A stretch of 64,000 nucleotides of DNA from an archaeon (GTDB lineage Archaea > AGJL01 > Methanococci > Methanococcales > Methanocaldococcaceae): positions 1 to 64,000 of the forward strand of contig JAJRSC010000030.1 in the NCBI GenBank assembly GCA_024278985.1, read 5' to 3'. Within the stretch, counting starts at the first letter, position 1; every line of letters starts with the position of its first letter. The position numbers and the translations under genes are program-made. The notes under the pieces were generated by a model. That model did no database searches and had not been told where the DNA came from. It saw only the letters and a list, made by a program, of their open reading frames with translations. Of this stretch, positions 18,669 through 27,426 are shown piece by piece.

Positions 18669-19472
18669 ATGTATATATTTAAAATAGCATATGATGGGAG
18701 ATACTCTTTTCAGCAGCAACCACATAAAGAAACTGTTTGTGATAAAATTTTAGAAGTTTTTTCTGATATATTAAAAGAAAGGAAGATTATTTATAGTGGT
18801 GGAAGGACTGATAAAGGAGTATCTGCCTTAGGGAATTTTGTAGTTCTAAATTTAAAAGAGGAGCCTAATATAAGATATCTAAATTATAAATTAAAAGATT
18901 ATGGAATATGGATTTTAGGTTTTAAAGAGATTGAAAACATTCCAGAGGTAAAATATAGACACTACAGGTATATCCTACCAAATATAAATTACAATGTAGA
19001 AAATATTAGATTAGCAGCTAAGAAGTTTATAGGTAAAAAGAGTTTTCATAATTTTTCAAAAAAAGATAGAACTAAAAATAAAAGCCCTATAAGAGAAATA
19101 TACAGTATTGATATTAAAGAAAATAGTTTCTTTTTGACAATTGATATTATTGGAAAAAGTTTTTTATGGCAAATGGTTAGGAAAATTGTAGGTGCTTTAC
19201 ATTTAGTTGGTAAGGAAATTAAAGAAGTTGAATGGATAGATAAATTATTTAAAACTAATTATAAAGAAGGAGCTCCAACTATGCCAGCAGAGGGGTTAAT
19301 ATTGGTTGAAGCAAAAACAGATATTCAATATAATTATGATAAATACATAATTAATAAATTTAAACATCACTGGGAAAAAGAGTTTTACTATAAAGTTATG
19401 AAAGTTGGAATTAGTAAAACAGTTTTAGAGTTGTGCCCCGGGGGAGCAGAGGAAACTCATCGCGCCGGATAG
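18669..19472 (+). CDS. truA: tRNA pseudouridine synthase A
   Basis: A 267-residue enzyme that makes pseudouridine at positions 38-40 of the tRNA anticodon arm. The catalytic Asp lies in SGGRTDKGVSALGNFV; LWQMVRKIVGALHLVG is the other conserved TruA motif. ATG 18669 follows GGTGGAAG; an upstream in-frame TTG (18657) is not needed. The final 13 residues are encoded inside a GC-rich segment that reads on the opposite strand as an H/ACA RNA, so the C-terminal tail is dictated by the RNA sequence. Confidence 0.88.
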   Translation: MYIFKIAYDGRYSFQQQPHKETVCDKILEVFSDILKERKIIYSGGRTDKGVSALGNFVVLNLKEEPNIRYLNYKLKDYGIWILGFKEIENIPEVKYRHYRYILPNINYNVENIRLAAKKFIGKKSFHNFSKKDRTKNKSPIREIYSIDIKENSFFLTIDIIGKSFLWQMVRKIVGALHLVGKEIKEVEWIDKLFKTNYKEGAPTMPAEGLILVEAKTDIQYNYDKYIINKFKHHWEKEFYYKVMKVGISKTVLELCPGGAEETHRAG

Positions 19473-19497
19473 CTCGTTCCCCTCGGTTACCCGGGGC
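19432..19497 (-). ncRNA. Predicted H/ACA guide RNA, antisense to truA 3' end
   Basis: This short GC-rich island in an AT-rich genome folds on the minus strand as a single-hairpin archaeal H/ACA RNA. Basal stem: 8 bp, 19490-19497 with 19435-19442. Pocket arms: TAACC (19489-19485) and TGCTCC (19448-19443). Upper stem: GAGGGGAAC (19484-19476) with GTTTCCTC (19456-19449), one bulge. Then a kink-turn: GA at 19475-19474 opposite GAT-GA at 19461-19457. ACA (19434-19432) directly follows the basal stem, exactly 14 nt from the pocket. The predicted target is GGAGC(A)UNGGUUA. A TATATAAA sequence lies upstream on the minus strand, near 19508-19515. Confidence 0.72.
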
Positions 19498-19554
19498 ATA
19501 GGTTTTATATATTATTTATTTTAAAAAATAATTTAAAAATTTTATGGTGATATC

Positions 19555-20202
19555 TTGCAGAGAGTTAGCCCTACAAGGATGGAACTCCTAAAATTAAAGA
19601 ATAAAATAAAATTAGCTGAAAAAGGACATAAATTATTAAAACAAAAAAGAGATGCTCTTATAATGGAATTCTTTCAAATAATTGACTTAGCAAGTGACTT
19701 AAGAGATAAAGTTGAGAAAAAGTTGGAAGAGGCATATAAAGATTTAATATTAGCAGAATTAACAATGGGTAGCTTAGTAGTTAAGGAGATTTCTTTAGCT
19801 GCTAAAAATGATAATTTAAAAGTGGATATGGATACTAAAAATATTATGGGTGTTACTGTTCCTACTTTTGAAATTTATAATGTTAAAAGAAAATTTGGGG
19901 AAAGGGGATACTCTCCTTATGGAGTTAATGCTAAAGTAGATGAAGCTGCTAAGAAGTTTGAGGAGGCTTTAGAATTAATAACAGAACTTGCTGAAATTGA
20001 AACTTCTATAAAGTTGTTAGCTGAGGAAATTATTAAAACTAAGAGAAGAGTAAATGCCTTAGAGTATGTTATAATCCCAAGATTAAAATCTCTTAAAAAA
20101 TATATATCTATGAGATTAGATGAAATGGAAAGAGAAAACTTCTTCAGATTAAAACTTATAAAATCAAGATTAGAGAAAAAAGAAGCAGGAGAAGAATTTT
20201 AA
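19555..20202 (+). CDS. atpD: A-type ATP synthase subunit D
   Basis: A 215-residue central-stalk subunit of the A1Ao ATP synthase, starting at TTG ([15 protein letters not shown]) after GGTGATATC. The [30 protein letters not shown] start and the long coiled-coil helices at both ends are typical. The other ATP synthase genes are not beside it; a detached atpD is, as I recall, also the arrangement in Methanocaldococcus. DUF22 follows after 12 nt. Confidence 0.92.
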   Translation: MQRVSPTRMELLKLKNKIKLAEKGHKLLKQKRDALIMEFFQIIDLASDLRDKVEKKLEEAYKDLILAELTMGSLVVKEISLAAKNDNLKVDMDTKNIMGVTVPTFEIYNVKRKFGERGYSPYGVNAKVDEAAKKFEEALELITELAEIETSIKLLAEEIIKTKRRVNALEYVIIPRLKSLKKYISMRLDEMERENFFRLKLIKSRLEKKEAGEEF

Positions 20203-20214
20203 AATGTGATTGTT

Positions 20215-20592
20215 ATGTTTAGAGTATTATGTAGATTAAAAGAGATTCATGTTAGAGAAGAAGAATTAAAACATAAAGTAGAGATTTCTGGGGAGGGTTA
20301 TATAGTCCCTATAATTGCTGATGAAGATATTAAAATAAAGAAAAATGAAGTATATCCAGTAAGAATTAAAAAAATTAATATCCCTCCAAAGGCCATGATT
20401 TTAATATGTCCATATGCAAAAAATAGACATGGGCATGTTATTGCCGTTGGAGAAGAAATTCCTTTACCTTTAGATGTAGAAAGATGTTTAGATATTGCTA
20501 CTTTTTTAGCAGTGTTAGATGGAGAAATAAAAAAAGGGGATGTTTTGGCCTCTCTTATAATACTCCCTGCAAAATCAGTTAATAAATTATAA
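20215..20592 (+). CDS. DUF22-family protein
   Basis: A 125-residue protein starting MFRVLCRLKEIHVREEELKH and containing PPKAMILICPYAKNRHGHVIAVGEEIPLP, which I recognise as the archaeal DUF22 family of unknown function. Mostly beta in appearance. The ATG at 20215 is preceded by TGTGATTGTT; the frame is open to 20206. It follows atpD closely and is convergent with the regulator on the other strand (stop codons adjacent). Confidence 0.75.
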   Translation: MFRVLCRLKEIHVREEELKHKVEISGEGYIVPIIADEDIKIKKNEVYPVRIKKINIPPKAMILICPYAKNRHGHVIAVGEEIPLPLDVERCLDIATFLAVLDGEIKKGDVLASLIILPAKSVNKL

Positions 20593-21384
20593 TTATTTAT
20601 TTTGGGTGTCTATAACTGTATACCCTATTCTATATTTTTCAAGATTTTTAATTATCCTCTCTGCCATTTTTCCAGTTACAAATATAACTACATTAGTACC
20701 TCTTTTTATTGCATTGACAACCCCAGTATTTACTCCAAACCTTATTTCAGGAGTATAATTTAATTTTTTAGCAACTACATAACCTACAGTTCCCATAGTG
20801 GCAACTACATAGTTATCAAGATTTTTAAGATTTTCTTTAATAAGGTTATAATCTACCTTTTTAGAACCACCCTCTATTTCAGGAGGTAGTTTAAAAATTA
20901 TAACTCTACATTCAGGAATTTCAATAATTCCAGATAATTGATGAATAGCCACATCTTCCCCTTTTTTTCCACCAACTAAAACCTTTCCTTTTGCAGATGT
21001 AATTTTATTCTTTGTAGCCCAAACATTTCCCCTATACATATATAAATAAACTTCATCTCCTTCATTTAAATCTTCAGAGGCAATAGCAGGCCATACATCT
21101 TTATATCTATAAAGTGAAGCTCTAATATCTTTAATATAATTGTTTAGTTCATCTACCCAAATTTTAAGTTTCTTAACACCCTTCTCAGTAACAAAGTATT
21201 CTCCTCTTCCTTTACTACATAAATATCCTTCTTTTATCAAATTTCTTATATGCTCTGAAACTGCTTGAACAGTTATACCCAAACTATCAGCTATTTCTTT
21301 CTGCTTTATATGAGGTTGATGATTTAAAATTTCTGCTAATACTTGTAATTCTGTTATATTTCTCTTTTTCAATGATATCACCAA
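20593..21384 (-). CDS. Winged-helix transcriptional regulator with C-terminal effector-like domain
   Basis: A 263-residue protein. Residues 10-70 form a MarR/ArsR-like winged helix (LNHQPHIKQKEIADSLGITVQAVSEHIRNLIKEGYL). Residues 80-263 include a beta-rich part (EGDEVYLYMYRGNVWATKNK) and an alpha/beta domain with FGVNTGVVNAIKRGTNVVIFVTG, which looks like a small-molecule-binding fold. The family is widespread in methanogens, but I cannot name the ligand. It is divergent from hflX, 46 nt apart. Confidence 0.8.
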   Translation of the reverse strand: MVISLKKRNITELQVLAEILNHQPHIKQKEIADSLGITVQAVSEHIRNLIKEGYLCSKGRGEYFVTEKGVKKLKIWVDELNNYIKDIRASLYRYKDVWPAIASEDLNEGDEVYLYMYRGNVWATKNKITSAKGKVLVGGKKGEDVAIHQLSGIIEIPECRVIIFKLPPEIEGGSKKVDYNLIKENLKNLDNYVVATMGTVGYVVAKKLNYTPEIRFGVNTGVVNAIKRGTNVVIFVTGKMAERIIKNLEKYRIGYTVIDTQNK

Positions 21385-21439
21385 AATTTTTAAAATATAT
21401 TGAATATTATGTATTATTTAATTATTTAGGGTGATATAT

Positions 21440-22684
21440 ATAAGAGCATTATTAGTTTTAAGAAAAGACTCAAAAAGAGATAAAAAAAGTATTGAAGAAT
21501 TAAAAGAATTAGCTGAAGTATTATATGATGTTGAAGATGTAATAATACAAGTTAGAAAACCAGACCCAAAATATCAGATTGGTGAAGGATTAGCTGAAAG
21601 AATTAGTAAGATTGTTAAAGAGAAAGAAATAGATATTGTCATAGTTGGGAATGAATTATCTCCCTCTCAAAAATACAACTTAGCCAAAAAATTTGGTGTT
21701 GAGGTTATTGATAAAATTGAGTTAGTTTTAAGAATATTTAATAAACATGCTAATACAAATGAAGCAAAACTACAGGTAAGATTGGCAGAATTGCAGTATG
21801 AACTACCAAGAGCTAAGGAAAAAGTTAGATTGGCTAAAATGGGAGAACAACCTGGATTTGGGGGATATGGAGATTATGAAGTTGAAAAATATTATCAAAA
21901 GGTAAAAAGAGAAATCTCTACCATTAAAAGAAAACTTAAAAAACTAAAAGAACATAGAAAAATTTTAAGAAAAAAAAGAGAAAAATATGACTCAGTTGGG
22001 TTAATAGGATATACAAATGCAGGAAAAACATCCCTACTAAATGCATTATGTGGTGAAAGTAAGGAGGCAAAACAACAAGTATTTACAACACTAACAACTA
22101 TAACAAGGAAAATAAGGGGTATTAAAAGAAAGGTTCTATTAACTGATACTGTTGGATTTATGGATGATTTACCTCCATTTATGATAGAAGCGTTTTTATC
22201 AACAATTGAAGAAAGTGCTAATAGTGATTTAATATTATTGGTTGTTGATGCCTCAGAAGATATTGAAGAAATAGAAAGAAAATTAAAAGTTAATCATGAT
22301 ATATTAAGGAAAATAAACTGTAAATCTACAATAATAACAGTATTAAATAAAGTAGATAAAATAACTAATGAGAAAAAAGAAGAAATTTTAAATGAGTTAG
22401 AAAGATATATAATAAATCCTATTTTTGTATCAGCAAAGACTGGAGAAAATATTGAATTATTAAAAGATATGATTTTAGAACACCTGAATTTATCAATAGG
22501 AACAATAGAAACTGATAATCCAAAACTTATATCATACCTATATGAAAATACAGAAATTTTGGAAGATATTGAGGATAATAATAAACATATTATAACATTT
22601 AGGGCTAAAGAGAAAGATGTTAATAGAATTTTAACTATACATAAAAATAAAGAGTTAGATAAAACAAGAATTAAGATAAAATAA
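21440..22684 (+). CDS. hflX: HflX-family GTPase
   Basis: A ribosome-associated GTPase of about 415 residues: N-terminal HflX domain, coiled coil near residues 100-190 including the glycine-rich GFGGYGDYEVE motif, then the G domain with GYTNAGKTSLLNAL (G1), DTVGFMDDLPP (G3) and NKVD (G4). The start is uncertain: GGTG at 21430-21433 looks like the ribosome site with an ATA (21440) where ATG would be expected; GTG at 21431 is the only standard in-frame start. I mark the position after the ribosome site. It is 14 nt ahead of aroC. Confidence 0.85.
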   Translation: MRALLVLRKDSKRDKKSIEELKELAEVLYDVEDVIIQVRKPDPKYQIGEGLAERISKIVKEKEIDIVIVGNELSPSQKYNLAKKFGVEVIDKIELVLRIFNKHANTNEAKLQVRLAELQYELPRAKEKVRLAKMGEQPGFGGYGDYEVEKYYQKVKREISTIKRKLKKLKEHRKILRKKREKYDSVGLIGYTNAGKTSLLNALCGESKEAKQQVFTTLTTITRKIRGIKRKVLLTDTVGFMDDLPPFMIEAFLSTIEESANSDLILLVVDASEDIEEIERKLKVNHDILRKINCKSTIITVLNKVDKITNEKKEEILNELERYIINPIFVSAKTGENIELLKDMILEHLNLSIGTIETDNPKLISYLYENTEILEDIEDNNKHIITFRAKEKDVNRILTIHKNKELDKTRIKIK

Positions 22685-22698
22685 AGGAGAGATATATT

Positions 22699-23823
22699 AT
22701 GAACACTTATGGAGATATGTTTAGAGTAACTGTTTTTGGAGAAAGTCATGGAAAAGCTGTTGGTGCAGTTGTTGATGGATGTCCTGCTAATTTACCATTA
22801 TCTGAAGAAGATATTCAGAAAGAACTTAATAGAAGAAAACCAGGACAATCAATATATACAACTCCAAGAAAGGAGGAGGATAAAGTAGAGATATTGTCAG
22901 GAATATTTGATGGTAAAACTACTGGTGCTCCTATATGTGGAATTGTTTATAATAAAGGACATAGAAGTAAGGACTATGAAAAAATAAAAGATTTGGCAAG
23001 ACCTGGCCATGCAGATTTAACTTATAAATTAAAGTATAAAAACTATGATTATAGAGGTGGAGGTAGGGCAAGTGGAAGAATAACAATAGGTCATGTTATA
23101 GGTGGAGCAATTGCCAAGAAACTTTTAAGTTACACATTTAACATAAAAATTATAGGATATACTATAAAAATTGGTAAAATTGAAGGGGATTTTAGCTATT
23201 ATAAAAATCCAGATATTTTTGAAAATGAAAAAAGTTTAGAAAGTTTAATAGAAAATATTGAAAATAATCCACTAAGATGTCCCTCACTAAATGCCTATGA
23301 AATGGAAGAATATCTTAAAGAAATAATTTCTCAAAAGGATAGTGTTGGGGGAATTGTTGAGATTGTTGCTTTAAATGTTCCTATAGGAGTAGGAAATCCT
23401 ATTTTCAATAAATTAAATGGAGAATTGGCAAGGGGATTAATGAGCATAAATGCAGTTAAAGGTGTTGAGATAGGCGTAGGTTTTAAAGCAGCTGAGTTAT
23501 TAGGTAGTGAAATGAATGATGAAATATATTTTGATGACTCAAAAAATATAAAATTTTATTCAAACAATGCAGGAGGTATATTAGGAGGAATCTCTACTGG
23601 ACAGCCAATAGTTATGAGAATAGCAGTTAAACCAACTCCTTCAATTGGAAAAAAACAAAGGACTATTAATTTAAAAACTTTTGAAAATGTGGAGATTGAA
23701 ATAGAAGGAAGACATGACCCAACAATTGTTCCAAGAATTGTCCCTGTTGCTGAGGCTATGGTGGCTATAACATTAGCTGATTTAATGATAAAATCTGGTT
23801 TTATACATCCCTGTAGATTGTGA
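22699..23823 (+). CDS. aroC: Chorismate synthase
   Basis: A 374-residue enzyme that makes chorismate from EPSP with reduced FMN, last common step of aromatic synthesis. Signatures: FGESHGKAVGAVVDGCPANLPL, RPGHADLTYKLKY, YRGGGRASGRITIGHV and GRHDPTIVPRIVPVAEAM. Full length with ATG after GGAGAGATAT. trpG and trpD in the same window belong to the branch that uses its product. Confidence 0.95.
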   Translation: MNTYGDMFRVTVFGESHGKAVGAVVDGCPANLPLSEEDIQKELNRRKPGQSIYTTPRKEEDKVEILSGIFDGKTTGAPICGIVYNKGHRSKDYEKIKDLARPGHADLTYKLKYKNYDYRGGGRASGRITIGHVIGGAIAKKLLSYTFNIKIIGYTIKIGKIEGDFSYYKNPDIFENEKSLESLIENIENNPLRCPSLNAYEMEEYLKEIISQKDSVGGIVEIVALNVPIGVGNPIFNKLNGELARGLMSINAVKGVEIGVGFKAAELLGSEMNDEIYFDDSKNIKFYSNNAGGILGGISTGQPIVMRIAVKPTPSIGKKQRTINLKTFENVEIEIEGRHDPTIVPRIVPVAEAMVAITLADLMIKSGFIHPCRL

Positions 23824-23828
23824 TATTA

Positions 23829-24578
23829 ATGATACTTTTAATGGGAGGAACTAAGGACAGTAAAATTATAGGAGAAAAACTTAAAGAAAAATTTAAGAAT
23901 TTAGATATTATATATACTTCAACCACCAACTATGGAGCAAAATTATCAAAAAATTTTGCAGATAAGATTATTAGCAAACCTTTAGATAGGAATGAGTTGG
24001 AAGAAGTTATATTAAAAAATAATATAAAAATATTAATTGATGCAACCCATCCATTTGCAATAAATGCAAGTAAGAATGCTATAGAAGTATGTAAAAAATT
24101 AAACATTGAATATGTAAGGTATGAAAGAAAAGAGGAAAAAATAATAAATGATAATATAATTTATGTTGATAGTTTTGATAAAGCTTTTTACATAGCAAAA
24201 AATTACAAAAGAATTTTTTTTATGGCTGGAATTAAAAATTTAAAAAAGGCTGTTGATATTTTAGGAGATAAAGTAGTTGTAAGAGTTCTCCCTATCTCTG
24301 TTAATGAGGCACTAAAATATCTTCCTCAGGAGAATATTGTAGCAATGTATGGAACTTTTTCTAAAGAACTTAATAGGGCATTAATAAAGGATTATAACTG
24401 TGATGTTATAATAACAAAAGAAAGTGGAGATACTGGAGGATTCAAAGAGAAGGTTTTAGGTGCTTTAGAGGCTGGTGCAAAGGTTATAGTTGTTGAAAGG
24501 CCAAAATTAAATTATCCTATAGTATTTAATGACATTGAAGAGCTAATAAAATATGTTGGGAGAAAATTATGCCAATAG
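23829..24578 (+). CDS. cobK: Precorrin-6x reductase (cobalt-precorrin-6A reductase)
   Basis: A 249-residue protein of the CobK/CbiJ family, which reduces cobalt-precorrin-6A in corrinoid synthesis needed for methyltransfer in methanogens. Motifs: [15 protein letters not shown] at the start, [24 protein letters not shown] and [24 protein letters not shown] 23829 is chosen; GTG 23820 overlapping the aroC stop is the alternative. It overlaps endA by 10 nt. Confidence 0.88.
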   Translation: MILLMGGTKDSKIIGEKLKEKFKNLDIIYTSTTNYGAKLSKNFADKIISKPLDRNELEEVILKNNIKILIDATHPFAINASKNAIEVCKKLNIEYVRYERKEEKIINDNIIYVDSFDKAFYIAKNYKRIFFMAGIKNLKKAVDILGDKVVVRVLPISVNEALKYLPQENIVAMYGTFSKELNRALIKDYNCDVIITKESGDTGGFKEKVLGALEAGAKVIVVERPKLNYPIVFNDIEELIKYVGRKLCQ

Positions 24579-25083
24579 TTGGAATTTTAGATGGAGATAG
24601 AGTTTTAATTTTTGATAAAAATGGGATTAATAAGTTGCATTCAAGAGGTTATGGATGTTTAGAGGATAAGTTTTTAGTATTATCTTTAATTGAGGCATTA
24701 TTTTTGGTAGATTTAGGTTGGTTGGAAGTAAAGTATAAAAATAAAACTCTATCTTTTGAAGAGTTATATAATTACTCCCAAAATTTTGAGAAAAAAATAT
24801 GTTTAAAATTCTTAGTTTATAAGGATTTAAGAAAAAGGGGCTACATTGTAAAAACAGGATTAAAGTATGGAGCTGATTTTAGAGTTTATGATAGAGGAGC
24901 AAACATAGAAAAAGAACATTCAATTTACTTAGTTAAAGTATTTAATGAAGATAGTAGTATATATATTAATGAACTTACTGGATTTGTTAGAGTTGCTCAT
25001 TCAGTTAAAAAAAGTTGTTAATTGCTATTGTAGATAGTGATGGAGATGTTGTTTATTATGATATGAGTTATAAAAGGCCATAA
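24569..25083 (+). pseudogene. endA: tRNA-splicing endonuclease EndA, with one-base frameshift
   Basis: A homologue of the M. jannaschii intron endonuclease (MJ1424). The reading frame runs to TAA at 25019-25021. The conserved C-terminus resumes in the next frame immediately after the A7 run at 25007-25013 and continues for about 22 residues ([19 protein letters not shown]) to TAA 25081-25083. An A8 run would restore one frame. Catalytic Tyr (in [10 protein letters not shown]), His (KEHSIYLVK) and Lys (HSVKK) lie before the break. The enzyme is needed for tRNA and rRNA processing, so a sequencing indel or a programmed shift is more likely than true loss. Confidence 0.8.
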
Positions 25084-25102
25084 TAAAAATAGAGGTGGAA
25101 TA

Positions 25103-26128
25103 TTGATATTAACCCCTGAAAATGAGAAGAATCTTATAGTAGATATATTAAAAAAATTTGATGTTCCTGAAGAAGATGCAAATATAGTTGCCGATGTAAT
25201 TGTTGATGCTGATTTAAAAGGATTTCATTCTCATGGTATTGGTAGATTTCCTCAGTATATTAAGGCGTTAAGATTGGGGAATATTAATCCTAAACCAAAT
25301 ATTAAAGTTATTAAAGATAACTATGCATCTGCAGTTATTGATGGAGATTTAGGTTTTGGTCAAGTTGTGGGAGTTAAAGCTATGGATTTGGCAATTGAAA
25401 AAGCTAAAAAATATGGAATTGCAGGAGTAGCAACTGTAAATTCTAATCATTTTGGTATAGCTGGATACTATGCAGAAAGAGCAATGGATAATGATATGGT
25501 AGGAATAGTTATAACCAACACTGAACCAGCAATGGCACCCTTTGGTGGAAAAAAGAAAATTTTAGGGACTAATCCAATAGCCATTGCCTTTAAAGGAAAT
25601 AGGTATAAATTTTCTTTAGATATGGCAACTTCTTCAATTGCCAGGGGAAAGATATTAGAGGCTGCAAGAAAAAAAATACCTATTCCTGAAGGTTGTGCAG
25701 TAGATAAAGATGGAAATCCTACAACAGACCCAATAAAAGCATTAGAAGGTTGCATACTTCCATTTGGAGGCCCTAAAGGATATGCTTTAGCTTTGGCAAT
25801 TGAAATGCTCTCTGCAATTGGTGGGGCTGAAGTAGGGAGTAAAGTTAAAGGAACAGCAACAGCTGAAGATAGATGTACAAAAGGAGATTTATTTATAGTT
25901 ATAAATCCAGAGTTTTATATGGGTAAGGAAGAATTTAAAAAGAAAGTTGATGAATTAATGGAAGAGGTAAAGTCAGCTGGAGAAAATGTTTTAATTCCTG
26001 GAGAAATTGAAGAAAAAAATAAAGAAAAAAATAAATCTGGGATATTAATTGATATAGAACTATATAACAATTTAAAAGAAATATGTGATAGTTTAGGATT
26101 GAATATAGATAATTATATTAAAAAGTGA
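25103..26128 (+). CDS. comC: L-sulfolactate dehydrogenase / malate dehydrogenase family
   Basis: A 341-residue NAD(P)H-dependent dehydrogenase of the LDH2/MDHG2 family. It is closest to M. jannaschii ComC (MJ1425), which acts in coenzyme M synthesis and also on 2-hydroxyacids. Motifs: GFHSHGIGRFPQYI, SNHFGIAGYYAE with the catalytic His, GTNPIAIAF and LPFGGPKGYALALAIEML. It starts with TTG after GAGGTGG. It directly follows endA, as I recall in M. jannaschii. Confidence 0.9.
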   Translation: MILTPENEKNLIVDILKKFDVPEEDANIVADVIVDADLKGFHSHGIGRFPQYIKALRLGNINPKPNIKVIKDNYASAVIDGDLGFGQVVGVKAMDLAIEKAKKYGIAGVATVNSNHFGIAGYYAERAMDNDMVGIVITNTEPAMAPFGGKKKILGTNPIAIAFKGNRYKFSLDMATSSIARGKILEAARKKIPIPEGCAVDKDGNPTTDPIKALEGCILPFGGPKGYALALAIEMLSAIGGAEVGSKVKGTATAEDRCTKGDLFIVINPEFYMGKEEFKKKVDELMEEVKSAGENVLIPGEIEEKNKEKNKSGILIDIELYNNLKEICDSLGLNIDNYIKK

Positions 26129-26134
26129 ATATTT

Positions 26135-26914
26135 ATGCTAAATAAAAGAGGAGGATATGTTTTTACATTAGAGGCATTGATTGTTTCTTTACTATTTTTA
26201 ACAGCTTTTTATATTGTATATGATTCAAGTAATTACAACTTTGTGACATCTATGGAAATGAAAAAAGATACTGAAAAGTATCATAAAGCTCTTTTAATAA
26301 TAGATTATTTTATAAAAAAATATCAATTTCCAGGAAGTTATAATGAGGATTATATGCAAAATTTTGCCAACTATATAAAGTTAAAAAGTTTTGATCCAAT
26401 AAACAACTTTTCCAATGAAACTGTTTATTTTATTGTTCAAAATAGTAGTTATGACTACTACTATCCCAACAATATAACTAATTTAAAAACTCTTTATATA
26501 AAAAATATTGTCATTTATTCAAACACTTATAATAATATCTCACATCCAAATATAAATTATGAAAATAGAATATCATTTAAAGAAACACTATATATTCCAA
26601 AAATAACTGGAATAACATATGGTAATAGTGTTACTCTATATGGTGAAGAAGGAGCTAAAATATTTTTTAAATTTAATGGAACTATAAAATCAATAAATAT
26701 AAGTGCTCCTGCAGTATTGTCAATTAATGGATATCTCTACAAAGTTACAAATGACACAAATATAACTCCTCTTATATATACAAATGACATAAATGAGATT
26801 GATATTTTAAACTGTTCAAATGTAATAAAGATAACTCTAACAACTGAAAATAATTCTAAATTTTATTATGTAACATTTGTTCCAAGGACAATTATATTTT
26901 ATGTGAGATTATGA
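26135..26914 (+). CDS. Pilin-like secreted or membrane-anchored protein
   Basis: A 259-residue protein with a prepilin-like N-terminus: positive MLNKRGG, then YVFTLEALIVSLLFLTAFYI, a hydrophobic helix with a Glu near +5/+6, as needed for type IV pilin assembly. The remaining 230 residues are Asn/Tyr/Ser-rich and beta-like, with many N-x-S/T sites, fitting a surface-exposed glycosylated domain. It overlaps the next gene by 4 nt. Likely a minor pilin or pseudopilin; no assembly ATPase is nearby, so the machine it joins is unknown. Confidence 0.6.
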   Translation: MLNKRGGYVFTLEALIVSLLFLTAFYIVYDSSNYNFVTSMEMKKDTEKYHKALLIIDYFIKKYQFPGSYNEDYMQNFANYIKLKSFDPINNFSNETVYFIVQNSSYDYYYPNNITNLKTLYIKNIVIYSNTYNNISHPNINYENRISFKETLYIPKITGITYGNSVTLYGEEGAKIFFKFNGTIKSINISAPAVLSINGYLYKVTNDTNITPLIYTNDINEIDILNCSNVIKITLTTENNSKFYYVTFVPRTIIFYVRL

Positions 26915-27420
26915 TTAACACTATTGATTTATTTTTAGGAATAACTATTTTATTAGTTGGGTTTAGTTATTGGACAATTACATTGGTAGAGCATAATCAA
27001 AATTATTATTCTGTTGTTAAAGAAGATTATAAATTAACCAAAGCAATAAACACTATGAAATATTTAGCTGAAAATGGAATATTAGACAATACAGTACTTT
27101 TATACTATTTAAATAAAGATATGGCTAAAAATTATTTAGAAAAAAATATAAATTTGTCCAATTATATGGTTGTTATTGATGGAAATGTTTTAATTAACCA
27201 TTCATATAATGGAGGAAATACTTATGTTATTGCTATAGTAACATTAAATAAAACTGAAGGATGGTATGTTATTTATGGAAATGATAATTTAAAGATATCA
27301 GAAGATAGATACCTAAGTTTTGAAGAGGCATATAATTCATACAAAACTTATAAAACAGATATGCCTGTTTATTTAGTTAGAAATATTTCATCTTCAAGAG
27401 TAGAGTTATATGTTGGGTAA
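26911..27420 (+). CDS. Second pilin-like membrane-anchored protein
   Basis: A 169-residue protein starting MINTIDLFLGITILLVGFSYW, an N-terminal membrane helix without the charged leader of its neighbour, followed by an extracytoplasmic domain of about 145 residues with several N-x-S/T sites and VVIDGNVLINHSYNGG. It overlaps the upstream pilin-like gene by ATGA and is 6 nt ahead of trpG. Translational coupling suggests the two proteins form a pair. I do not recognise a family. Confidence 0.55.
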   Translation: MINTIDLFLGITILLVGFSYWTITLVEHNQNYYSVVKEDYKLTKAINTMKYLAENGILDNTVLLYYLNKDMAKNYLEKNINLSNYMVVIDGNVLINHSYNGGNTYVIAIVTLNKTEGWYVIYGNDNLKISEDRYLSFEEAYNSYKTYKTDMPVYLVRNISSSRVELYVG

Positions 27421-27426
27421 TGAAGT

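Noticed and set aside
19435-19497. GC-rich island as a tRNA
   Set aside because: It has an acceptor-like stem, but no T-loop, anticodon arm or CCA; the minus-strand H/ACA fold explains every part better.
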